A stretch of DNA of 64,000 bases from Chytriomyces cf. hyalinus JEL632 (Eukaryota > Chytridiomycota > Chytridiomycetes > Chytridiales > Chytriomycetaceae), in contig JAIWWG010000085.1 in assembly GCA_025435555.1 (NCBI GenBank), positions 1 to 64,000 of the forward strand, in the 5' to 3' direction. The position numbers were made by a program, and so were the translations under genes. Positions 47,832-57,900 of the stretch are shown piece after piece; position 1 is the first letter of the stretch; every line of letters starts with the position of its first letter. Under the pieces are notes generated by a model, which was given only the letters and a program-made list of their open reading frames with translations, was not told the DNA's origin and did no database searches.

Positions 47832-49862
47832 ATGGTGCAGTTCAAAGTAAAAATAAAAAAAAGTAAAAGTGATGCAAAAAAACCTTTGGAAATGTTGCCG
47901 AATCTTCCAACCGAGCTTCAGCAGCGCATGGCGCTGGAATACCTGTCTGCCAAAGACTTTGCCCGCATGCGTGCAACTTGTAAATCAATACGGCAAGCTC
48001 TGATGCTGCCGCTGGCGTGTGGGTTCGTCCTCAGCGCTGAGTGGGATCCGAAAAAGTGCCGCCCACCGCAGGACCATGCATACATCCGCATCCTGCCTCA
48101 ACACGGTGGATTGCGGGCTCTGTACGATGCCAGCATGGCCGAGAGGATTGAAGAGGTCTCGCGTCTCGACGAATTGAGTGATGATGTGGTGTCTGAGGAA
48201 GTTGCACAAGCTGAGACCCCGTCCTGGGCTGTTCCGGACACTGATGAAACACAAGGTCATAAAAATCCAACGCCGGTCATTCGAAACGTCCTTCTCCGCC
48301 CACGTTTGCGATTCACGCGTTACGTACATACCCGCATCCCGATCACAGCTGCAGCCGCTTTCATGCCGTACAACTGCCCAAGAGCACCTTACGTTGAGTT
48401 TACCATTCTATCGCCGAATTCTGCTGGAGAATCTCTTCCAGCAGTGGACTTGGCGATTGGGCTCGTTTCGTCAACGTTCCTGTACAAACACAATTACTCT
48501 CCAGCCAACGATCCATTCTCTGTTGTGTACGAAAATCAGCATGGCTTGATCTATCTCGGGCATCGCCATGGTGAAGGCTTTATGTTTGGCACTCCGTACA
48601 CATGGGGGGACGTGATCGGGGTAGGGATCATTTCGGACGTGTCAACGGAAGCTTCAACCAACTGCTCGACTCCTCCCCCAGAATTATTATACCCGCAACG
48701 CGTCCAGAAAACCTGCGTTTTCTTCACTTTAAATGGGGAATGGGTCGGGGATGCCCCGTTCCGTATCTCGTCCGATCTCTCTGACTTGTCGCAATCTCTG
48801 TTTCCTGCTGTCAGCTTCAACTCTTCGAACACTCCCGTAGAAGTGGAAATGAATATGGGTGACAAGCCTTTCATGTTTGACATTGCATTGAGCAAAATGC
48901 AGGCTCTTTTGAACAAGACGGACTTGTCCGCTGCCGTCCAAGAAAGTTGTAGAAACGACAGTTCAGATGTTCATGCTACAGCGTGCGTGTCTGTTGCAAG
49001 TCCCTCAAATATTACTCGCATTTCCATTGAGCAACCAATGCTTGATCGAATGAAGAACAATTTGGCATCAACTCCGGGCCACTATTTGGATCTCCGATAT
49101 CTGAAATCATCCGTCGATTTGCGCGCGATTCAGTTGCATGGACCTTCCCTGTTCACATTGGAATCGAGCACAGTGCCAAAGTCAATTAATGCAAGAGGAG
49201 AAGTACCTCCAACAATTGAACAGGTGGACGAAGGCAGCATTTTTCACGTGACTTGGTCGGGCTCACGCTATTTGAATGTGCGACCCGTTCAAAGTCCGCA
49301 ACCTTTGGCTCGACCGTGCAGTTTCGATGCGATTGAAGGAACACGGCCTCCAGCTGGATCTTACTTCGAAGTCACAGTTCTTGAGAATGGAGGCACGCTG
49401 CGTGAGCTGGATGCTGATGGGAACGTTTTGGCTGACGATGAGGAATGGATACTGGCGGGGAGAGATTTTCCAGATCGCGATATTGGGTTCTTGGGTATTG
49501 GTTTAGCGATGCGCCCGTACTCTTCCTTCAATCATGTTGGATGGGACTTCGGATCATTTGGACTGCATAGCGACGATGGGAAACTGTTTGATGGATGTTT
49601 GCAGGGCGGATTTCCGTGGGACGGACCATACACACTCGGGGATGTCGTTGGCGTTGGACTTGACGCAAATGGCGATGTCTTTGTGACAAAGAATGGGTCC
49701 TTATGTGGGCCAGTGGTGAAGGGCAGAGTTGCGCGAATACCGGCAAGCCATTTCGAATGGCGGTTGCATCCAACCGTCAGTGCATGTATGAAGTGGAAAG
49801 TAGCTGTGAATTTTGGCTCTGAAGAGTTTCTGTTTCAATGGTCAGGTGACAGTAAAGAGTGA
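47832..49862 (+). CDS. F-box / double SPRY (B30.2-like) protein, copy 1
   Basis: Single-exon gene of 676 residues. An F-box-like segment opens the protein (LPNLPTELQQRMALEYLSAKDFARMRATCKSIRQAL). A first SPRY domain follows (YVEFTILSPNSAGES, YKHNYSPANDPFSVVYENQ, GEGFMFGTPYTWGDVIGVGI, VFFTLNGEWVGDAPFRI), then a second (GSYFEVTVLENGGTL, FLGIGLAMRPYSSFNHVGWD, GDVVGVGLDANGDVFVTKNG). SPRY domains bind proteins, so an SCF substrate receptor is a fair inference, not shown. The ATG used lies only three bases after the G-alpha stop codon. The second ATG at 47892 (MLPNLPTEL) aligns with the start of copy 2 and may be the true start. Confidence 0.8.
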   Translation: MVQFKVKIKKSKSDAKKPLEMLPNLPTELQQRMALEYLSAKDFARMRATCKSIRQALMLPLACGFVLSAEWDPKKCRPPQDHAYIRILPQHGGLRALYDASMAERIEEVSRLDELSDDVVSEEVAQAETPSWAVPDTDETQGHKNPTPVIRNVLLRPRLRFTRYVHTRIPITAAAAFMPYNCPRAPYVEFTILSPNSAGESLPAVDLAIGLVSSTFLYKHNYSPANDPFSVVYENQHGLIYLGHRHGEGFMFGTPYTWGDVIGVGIISDVSTEASTNCSTPPPELLYPQRVQKTCVFFTLNGEWVGDAPFRISSDLSDLSQSLFPAVSFNSSNTPVEVEMNMGDKPFMFDIALSKMQALLNKTDLSAAVQESCRNDSSDVHATACVSVASPSNITRISIEQPMLDRMKNNLASTPGHYLDLRYLKSSVDLRAIQLHGPSLFTLESSTVPKSINARGEVPPTIEQVDEGSIFHVTWSGSRYLNVRPVQSPQPLARPCSFDAIEGTRPPAGSYFEVTVLENGGTLRELDADGNVLADDEEWILAGRDFPDRDIGFLGIGLAMRPYSSFNHVGWDFGSFGLHSDDGKLFDGCLQGGFPWDGPYTLGDVVGVGLDANGDVFVTKNGSLCGPVVKGRVARIPASHFEWRLHPTVSACMKWKVAVNFGSEEFLFQWSGDSKE

Positions 49863-49876
49863 TAGATTGAGAAGAA

Positions 49877-51796
49877 ATGTTAGTGAAATTGCCAACCGAG
49901 CTTCAGCAGCGAATCGGACTTGAATATCTGTCAGCGACGGACTATGCACGCATGCGAGGCACATGCCGATCTATTCGCGATACACTGACTCTGCCACTGG
50001 CATGTGGGTTTGTGCTGGGAACCGACTGGCTCCTCGAGAACGCAGCATGCATCGATATTCCGGCACAGCATGGCGGAACACGCGTCGTATACGATGCAAG
50101 CAAGGCGGCAGCAGCAGCAGGATCCTTCTCCCATTTTGACGTACTCAGCGACGGCCACTTTGCCATGACTGTGCCGCAGCCAGAGACACCGCCATGGGCC
50201 ATACCGGACGACTTGGGGCCCACCCAGGAACAAGAAGCATCCGTGCCCGTTACTCGGGATACCAGGCTCTGTCCCAGGTTGCGATTCACTCGTTTTGCTC
50301 ACACTCGCATTCCGATCACGGCTGCAGCCACGTTCATGCCCTACGGCTCTCTACACACCCCTTACGTTGAATTCTCTATTATCTCACCCACCGACGGCGA
50401 TGAAAGTGCGTATATTGATCTGAGTATCGGACTTGTGTCGAAGGCGTTCCTCTACAAGCATAATTACTCACTATCAAACGACCCACTCTCTGTTGCGTAT
50501 GAAAGTCAACATGGAATGATCAATCTGGGTACACGTAATGGCGAAGGTTTTCAATTCGCGGTTCCATACACATTGGGCGATGTGGTTGGGGTGGGAATGA
50601 TACTGGACACGACTTCGAAAATTCTGAAATCGAAAACTGCACCTCCTCCGACACAACTTTTACATCCGCAACGCGTCCAGCAGCCGTGTGTTTTCTTCAC
50701 TCTGAATGGGGAATGGGTTGGAGATGCACCGTTCCGTATATCCTCAGATCTCACTGATTTCTCACAGTCCCTCTTTCCTGCCGTCGGATTTCACGCTTCC
50801 TCCACCCCCATAGAAGTAGAGATTAATATGGGAAGTGCGCAATTCATGTTCGACATTGCCCTGGACAGAATGCGCGCGACTTTGGGCGATTTGGAAAAGC
50901 CACATCAAACTGCTACTCCTGACGAGGACACACCGCTGCTTCCGAGAATCTCCAAAATAACTCAAATTTCCATGGAAAAGCCGATGTTGGATCGAATAGT
51001 GAAAAGTGCAACAATGCCTGCTCATTTCTTGGATCTTCGATTTCTGGACTCTTCAACCGATTCTGAAGCTACCAGATCAAATGGACCGTCCGTTTTCACG
51101 TTGGAATCCTGCCCACTGCCTGAATCAGTTCGTTCCGAACCGGAGATTCCACCCAATGTTGAAAAGCAGTGTGGGAGCAGCTCGTTTCACGTGACTTGGA
51201 TGGGAGCCCGCTACGTGAATGTACGAAACGTTCAAAGTCCGCATCCTCTCACTATACCACACTCCTCGGAAGGAAATGCAGGAGCGCGGCCTCCTGTTGG
51301 ATCGTACTTCGAAGTGACAGTCCTTGAGAACAGTTCAACTTTAGGCGAACAAGGCGATGGGAACGAAGAAATCGAAGATGAATGGCTTTTTCCCGGCGAT
51401 GTTCCAGAGCGTGAGCTTGGATTCCTGGGAATTGGGCTGGCGATGCGTCCATATTCTTGTTTCTACCACGTTGGGTGGGACTTTGGATCGTTTGGATTTC
51501 ATAGCGACGACGGGAAACTGTTTGATGGATCTGGGCAGGGTGGATTTCCATGGGATGGGCCGTTTACTGTTGGCGATGTTGTTGGAGTTGGGTTGGACTC
51601 CGCTGGCGATATTTTCATGACAAAGAATGGGTCGTTGTGTGGGCCAGTGGTGAAGGGCCGCATTGCGCGAATACCCGCGAGCCACTTCGAATGGCGGTTG
51701 CATCCAACCTTCAGTGCATGCATGAAGTGGAAAATATCTGTGAATTTTGGATCTGAAGAGTTTTTGTTCAATTGGCCTGAAGGAAACTCGGTTTGA
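49877..51796 (+). CDS. F-box / double SPRY (B30.2-like) protein, copy 2
   Basis: Single-exon gene of 639 residues, a tandem duplicate of the preceding gene with the same order: F-box-like start (VKLPTELQQRIGLEYLSATDYARMRG), first SPRY (YVEFSIISPTDGDES, YKHNYSLSNDPLSVAYESQ, VFFTLNGEWVGDAPFRI) and second SPRY (GSYFEVTVLENSSTL, FLGIGLAMRPYSCFYHVGWD, VTKNGSLCGPVVKGR mirrored as MTKNGSLCGPVVKGR). Both end NFGSEEFLF-x-W plus a few residues. The SPRY cores are nearly identical while the linkers have diverged. The start codon lies 14 bases after the stop codon of copy 1. Both frames are intact, so neither looks like a pseudogene. Confidence 0.82.
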   Translation: MLVKLPTELQQRIGLEYLSATDYARMRGTCRSIRDTLTLPLACGFVLGTDWLLENAACIDIPAQHGGTRVVYDASKAAAAAGSFSHFDVLSDGHFAMTVPQPETPPWAIPDDLGPTQEQEASVPVTRDTRLCPRLRFTRFAHTRIPITAAATFMPYGSLHTPYVEFSIISPTDGDESAYIDLSIGLVSKAFLYKHNYSLSNDPLSVAYESQHGMINLGTRNGEGFQFAVPYTLGDVVGVGMILDTTSKILKSKTAPPPTQLLHPQRVQQPCVFFTLNGEWVGDAPFRISSDLTDFSQSLFPAVGFHASSTPIEVEINMGSAQFMFDIALDRMRATLGDLEKPHQTATPDEDTPLLPRISKITQISMEKPMLDRIVKSATMPAHFLDLRFLDSSTDSEATRSNGPSVFTLESCPLPESVRSEPEIPPNVEKQCGSSSFHVTWMGARYVNVRNVQSPHPLTIPHSSEGNAGARPPVGSYFEVTVLENSSTLGEQGDGNEEIEDEWLFPGDVPERELGFLGIGLAMRPYSCFYHVGWDFGSFGFHSDDGKLFDGSGQGGFPWDGPFTVGDVVGVGLDSAGDIFMTKNGSLCGPVVKGRIARIPASHFEWRLHPTFSACMKWKISVNFGSEEFLFNWPEGNSV

Positions 51797-51992
51797 AGTG
51801 AGCAAAGAATGCATTCTGCACCTTGAGTTATTTAGAATATAATCTTGAGCCGAATATATTATATGTACCCCAAGTGACGGTGCCCTTGGATCGAAGGCAA
51901 AGGTGTGCATTTGTGGTCCAGCATCCAGTTTAGAAATTGTCAGTTGTGCAAACAAAAAAAAAAAGAACCGGCAGTCCCAAACACAAACGTGA
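51797..51992 (+). promoter_or_regulatory. Upstream region of the DNAH10-like gene
   Basis: The 196 bp between the F-box/SPRY stop codon and the dynein start contain AT-rich TATATTATATG near 51855 and an A12 run at 51953-51964, shortly before the start codon. Confidence 0.4.
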
Positions 51993-54900
51993 ATGGCGCC
52001 CAAAACAGCAGGCCGCACGCGTAGTGCTCGTGCTGCGCCTGCATCCACCGCCGGTGGCAGCGAATCTCATGCCCCACAGGCCCCCATGGCTGCCAATATT
52101 GATGCAGACGACCGAATTGTGTGGCTTAAGCAGAAAGTCGAATGCGGACTCATGATCGAGTTTGACGCGGCAAAGAAGGGTCCCAATTCGATTCTTCCGG
52201 ACGCAGAAGCATTCGGATTCGAGCGTGACGATCTCATTATCCCGCCTTTCACAGGGCCGGCGGATCTATGGAGAGACTGTTTAGAGCGCGATGACCGACG
52301 GAATCTGCAGTTGCTTGCAAATTTCTTGGACGCGCCGAGTTCTTCTTCGAATGCGAATACGAAAGGAGTCTTGCCCAGTCGTCAGTCGCAGCCATCTGCG
52401 CTCTTGTTCTGGGCAGAAACCATCACAGAGAGAATCGATGTGTCGCCACCACCCCCTGCACCGCCAACACCTGAAGGGGTTACAATCAGCGGAGAAGAAA
52501 CCCTCGAAGAAATTGCGGCTGATTTAGAATCTGCGCCAACCCAGCCAGTGCCAGTTGAACCGGCGACCGAACCTACCACCGCACCCACACCATCGAATCC
52601 AGCTACCCCTTCGAACCCTACAGAAGAAAGTGCAGTCTTGGAAGCTCCAATTGCGACAGAATCACCTGCAACAGTGGTTGTTCCCGATGATGGAGCAGTG
52701 CAGCCAGAAGTGGTAGTGAGTAAACTGTTCTGACGTCTCGAAAGCGCGACTGAGCAACGCCATTTAAAACAGAACGCGGAGACCACCGAAACAATCGCTG
52801 AATCGGGAGAGATGCTGGCTGATGAGTCCGTTCCGGCCCTGGCGGAGGCTCCCGCCAAACACGAGCCCATCTATTTAGTGCGAGAGTACTTCAAGCTCCA
52901 TATGTGCATCGAATCTCTTCCAGAAAAGGCGGCCGAAGTCAATTCGATTTATTTCCTCAAGAACTTGCCTGGCGCTGTTCCGATGCCGCATTCCATTGAG
53001 GGTGTGTGCTGTTTTCTCCTTCTGATGGCCTTTGTTGTTTTAACATAGATTCTTCTCAGACGCCGCAACGTCCATGCCAAAGTACTTTGAAATAGGATAC
53101 TTCAGCGGCCATGCACTCCGCATGCTCGAGCGCGTCCTGACTGAGGTTTATTTGCCGCTGCTCAATAACGTGGACGAGCGCACAGCTGGCGCCGCAAATG
53201 CCGCATCCAACGACACTCAGAGTCGTAAACCTGGAGCCGCTGCAGCAGCGGAGAGTGATAAATCGCGTCACAAGCCTCAACCGACGGACGCATCCGCGGC
53301 TACCGCAGCATCAGGCGGCGGAAACGGGTTAAAGGACGACCACTTGAAGAGCGAGTTTGTCATTAGCATGCAAAAGTTTGCCAGTCAAATTGCTCATACA
53401 GCGCAGCAAGTTGCTGGAGAAACGAAGCTGCAAATTCCAGAAGAAGTATTGGCGCTTGGGACAGCGAATGTTTCCGAGGCAGCAAAAGATGGCGGAATTG
53501 TTCGAAGGCTCGAAAGACTGGCAGAAGAATGGGTAGAAACTGTCAGCGGCGCGTTGGGTAGAGAAGCAAAGAAAGTTCCCCTCGGAAATGTGAGAATTCG
53601 ATTGCAATTGTATTCACAAAATCCTCGGACTCACATCAATATAATAAACCAGGGACCTCTGGCTGAAATCGAGTTTTGGAGAGATAGGAATGCCTCTCTG
53701 TCCACCCTGTACGAGCAACTCAATCTTCCGATCGTAAAAACCTTGGTTCAGATTCTGTCCAAAGCGGCTGCTCCTATTTCGCCTTCGCTTGACTTTCAGC
53801 TGCAGGAGCTCAACAAATACTACACGGAAGCCAAAGACAATGTCAAATTTTTGAGCACCTTGGAGCGCCATTTCAAAAATATTGTCGTTGGAAGTTTGGG
53901 GAGCGTTCAGGTGACATAGAATTTGCGGAAATTTCAAAAAACAAATGTAAACTGGTTATTTGCAGGACTCTCTTCCTTCCCTCCTCAATTCGATCCGGAT
54001 GGTTTGGATTATATCTCGGCATTACAACCGAGATGAAAGAATGGTGCCTTTAATGTCCCGAATTGCGTGGGAGATTGCGAACAAGGTGGCAAATATCGTG
54101 AATGTTCGAACGATCCTGCGCGAACCGCCGCAGAATGCGAAAAAGAAAATTGAAGACTCTCGCGAATTACTGGACTCGTGGAGCAAGGTAACAAGCTGGT
54201 TATTGGATTATCGACTCAATTAATTTGGACTTTCATTTCAACCAGACTTACTTTCAAGTGCGAGAACGCATCGAGCAGTCAGGACGTGACCAGCGATGGG
54301 AATTTGACAGAAAGAAACTTTTTGAACAGACAAACTACATGGCTCAACGATGTGGCGATCTATACCAAATTGCAGAAGTGATGGAACAATTTTACAACAT
54401 TTTTGGACCCGAACTCAAGGCTGTCACCGGCGATCCTCAACAAATCGACGAAGTCATTAAACGGGTGGAAGCGCTAATTGTTCCATTCGAGCAAATTCCG
54501 TTTGACATTTTCTCGAAAAGGTGAGGACCTCTCGACGCAGACATGCTCGCCCTCTTCTCTGAACTCTGCGCGAAACAGATACCAACAGAATTGGGAGTCT
54601 CTAATGCTCCGTTTTCGCGAGCAAATAGTTCAAATCGAGGACATGGCGAAGCAGTTCATTGATGCGTCTTTCAAAAAGCTTCGAAGTGCTGAGGGTGCCT
54701 TTGATCTTCTTCAAAACATCAAAAATATCAAATCTCGAGAAAGCATCAACAATCAGCTGATGGGGAAGTGGTACGAAATTCTCGACCAATATGCCAGAGA
54801 GGTGGACAGCATTGATGAAATCTTCAAAAATAATCGGTACGTGTTTCTGTGCGGGCAGCCCTCTACTGCCGCTAACCATGTCGATATCAATTCAGAGCAA

Positions 54901-57900
54901 ACCCGCCTGTCACCAAAAATCAACCCAAGATTGCGGGTGCCATTGCGTGGTCTCGATCGCTCTTTTACCGGATAAAAAAGACAATCGTTCGGTTTCAATC
55001 TTTGCAAGGTAATACACCCATTTAAACTGTGGACCTTCTGACGAGAATAATAGAAATGCTGTCAAGCGAAATGGGGCGTTCAGTTACCAGAAAGTACTTG
55101 GTGGTTGCCAAATCGATGCGTGAATACGAGGAGACTGTGAGCGATGCTGATATATTCTCTTTCTATACTTGCTTACAATTTATCGTTTCCAGCTGTATTT
55201 GCAATGGAGTCAAGCGGTTGAAGCGAATTCTCTGCAGTGCCTGAAAGCGCACATCCTCGTCAAAGACATTCCACAAAACACGGCTGCCATTCAGTCGTCC
55301 CCTTACAGCGCCGGAACCGATGGTACAGCTAATGATTCATCAGCGCCAGAGCGAGTTCGAGTGAACTTCCGACCTGAATTGAAAGAAATCATCAAAGAAA
55401 CGAAATACTTAGACAAACTGGGATTCGTGGTTCCCGAATGCGCATTAAATGTGGCACTTCAGGTATCAATATATTTGCGAAAAAGTGTTCTCAATATTTT
55501 AACTTCGTTACGCAGGAGGAAAAGTATTACATGTTCATTGAAAATCTCAATTCCATGCTGAGCAGTTATCATGCTGTGATTGATCTGCTTGACGCTGCGG
55601 AAATTAAACTCTTGGCTGTGCACATTGGAGACCTTAAACGCGTCATGAAAGCAGGCTTTTCGCGTTTAAACTGGAATTCCTTGGGAATCCCCGAGTTCAT
55701 CACGCGCTGCAGCCAGGAGATTAACAAGCTCTCATCCGTCGTGAATCAGATACAAAAGAACTCGGCCAACATCTCAAATACCGTTGATTACATTAGTCAT
55801 GCTTTGCTGGTTGGGGAACCTGGATCTGAAGAAGTCATGGATGCGCATGTAAGTTCCTTGCATTGCTGCTTCCATTTTCGTCCACTAACGCATCCATTTT
55901 GCTCGCTTGCAGGAATTTTTTGATTTCATGAATAAGCATCGCGTCAACATGCTTGAAACCATAGTTCAGAAGTACAGCAGCATTGGTCCTTTGCTCATCA
56001 AAATGGAGTCAGTTGTTGCTGGAACCAACACTGGGAAAAGCAAGATTATGAATGACTACTATTCGTACTGGGAAAAGCGAATCTTTAATGGTCTTAGCTT
56101 TGTGAGTGGATAAAAATGAATTTCTTTAATATTTGCTGACAATGTGTGCTGCAGCTTGTCATGAACAACTTGCAGTTCCTGGAGCAGTTGATGACAAACA
56201 ACCAAAAATCAAAATCAAAAACAAAGAGTGGGGTCCATTATGCTAAACCCAAAACCCGGTCCACGCCCTTGTTTCGCGTTTCCGCGTCTCTATCAGCTCC
56301 CGAAATCGTCATTTCTCCTTTATCAGGGGAAATCTACAAAATGATTGTCAAAAGCGCAAGATCCATCGTTGACAGCACAAAACAGTTTCACCGCTGGATG
56401 CACGGAACGTGCATCATCACGCCGCCTCAGAAAGTCGATGAAGATGAAGACCCGATTGTTTTCAGTTTCAACTCCGATATCGTTTGCAATGCGGCCATCA
56501 TCAGCCTCGTGTCTCAGTTGAACAACACCATTTCAAAGACTTTCTCCAACTTGACGCGCTTCTTGGACTCTTTCAGGAAATATAGACCGTTGTGGAAAGT
56601 TGACAAGGTTCGCCAGTATGACTCAAACGTTACAAACCCGCAATTTGACACTATTCATTCAGGTTATCACCTTGGAAAAGTTTGCGCTCAAAAGACCATC
56701 GGTTATCATGTACGACGACAAAATAACATTCTATTTAAAGTTGGCGAAGGATGTGGACAGTCAACCGAATGTTCGCGACATCGACTTTATGAAGGTTGTT
56801 TCCCTCCCCCTGAAAACGGCAATCCATGCTGAGGCCAATGCATGGGTACTCGCAATCGGTAAGTTTTTGTCTATATATTCAGTTTTGATCTGTAGAAATG
56901 CTCAAAGTATTCTTTGTTGTAGGCAAACATCTGAATACTCTCGCATTTGAAGGTCTTTCGACCATTCAATCCAAAGTCGCGAAATTCGAAGAGGATCTGC
57001 AACGAAATCCGGAGACACTCGATGACCTGACATTTGTTTTGAACGTTATTGCGGACCTTCGCGCTTCTTCTGAAGAAGTGGAGCTGCAGTACAGAGATGT
57101 CATGGAGGGTTATCGAACACTCACACTCAATTCGATCGAATGCGACATGAATGAAGTCGAAGCCGCGAATGGTCTGCAGGAGTTGTGGGAGACGATCTTG
57201 AAAAAGGCAACGGAAGTGGACGATGCGCTGATCCCTGTCAAGGCAAAGTTCACAGAAACAACCATGAATCAAGTCAAAGACTTTAAGGCAGAGCTGAAAA
57301 TGTTCAAGGATGAGTTCACTGCCAACGGCCCTGGAGTAATTGATTCGGACATGGACCGAGGGCTGACCATGCTGAAAGAAGCAAAAGGTATTGTTGCCTC
57401 CTTCTTGAGCAAACGAGAAGCGTTGGTTCAGGCCGAGAAGCTGTTCAGTCTCAACATCACATCGTATCCGGAGCTCTTTGACGTTGAACACGAAATCAAG
57501 GAACTCGACAAGATCTACGAGCTGTACACCGAAGTCAGAGGAGCCATCAACGGCTGGTCAACCACGCTATGGTCCAACTTGGATATCAACGTGCTCACAA
57601 AGGGCGTGGAGATATTTTCTACCAGACTGAAAAAATTACCAAAGGATCTTAAGCAGCTTCCTCCTTACAATGTTGTTGCGGAGCGTATCGTCACGTTCAA
57701 AGACTCGATTCCGCTGTTTGCTGACCTCAAAAACGAAGCTTTGAGAGAGCGTCACTGGAAGAGGCTGATGGAGATTACCGGCAAGACGTTTGACATGAAT
57801 CCAGAAACATTTACTCTTGAGAAGCTGTTCTCCATGAACCTCAGCGAGCATTCGGAGTCAATTGGCGAGATTGTCAATGGCGCAATGAAGGAGCTGAGCA

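Noticed and set aside
52382-52870. 162-codon minus-strand Ser/Gly-rich frame
   Set aside because: It is the antisense of the Pro/Thr-rich N-terminus of the DNAH10-like gene and crosses its first intron.
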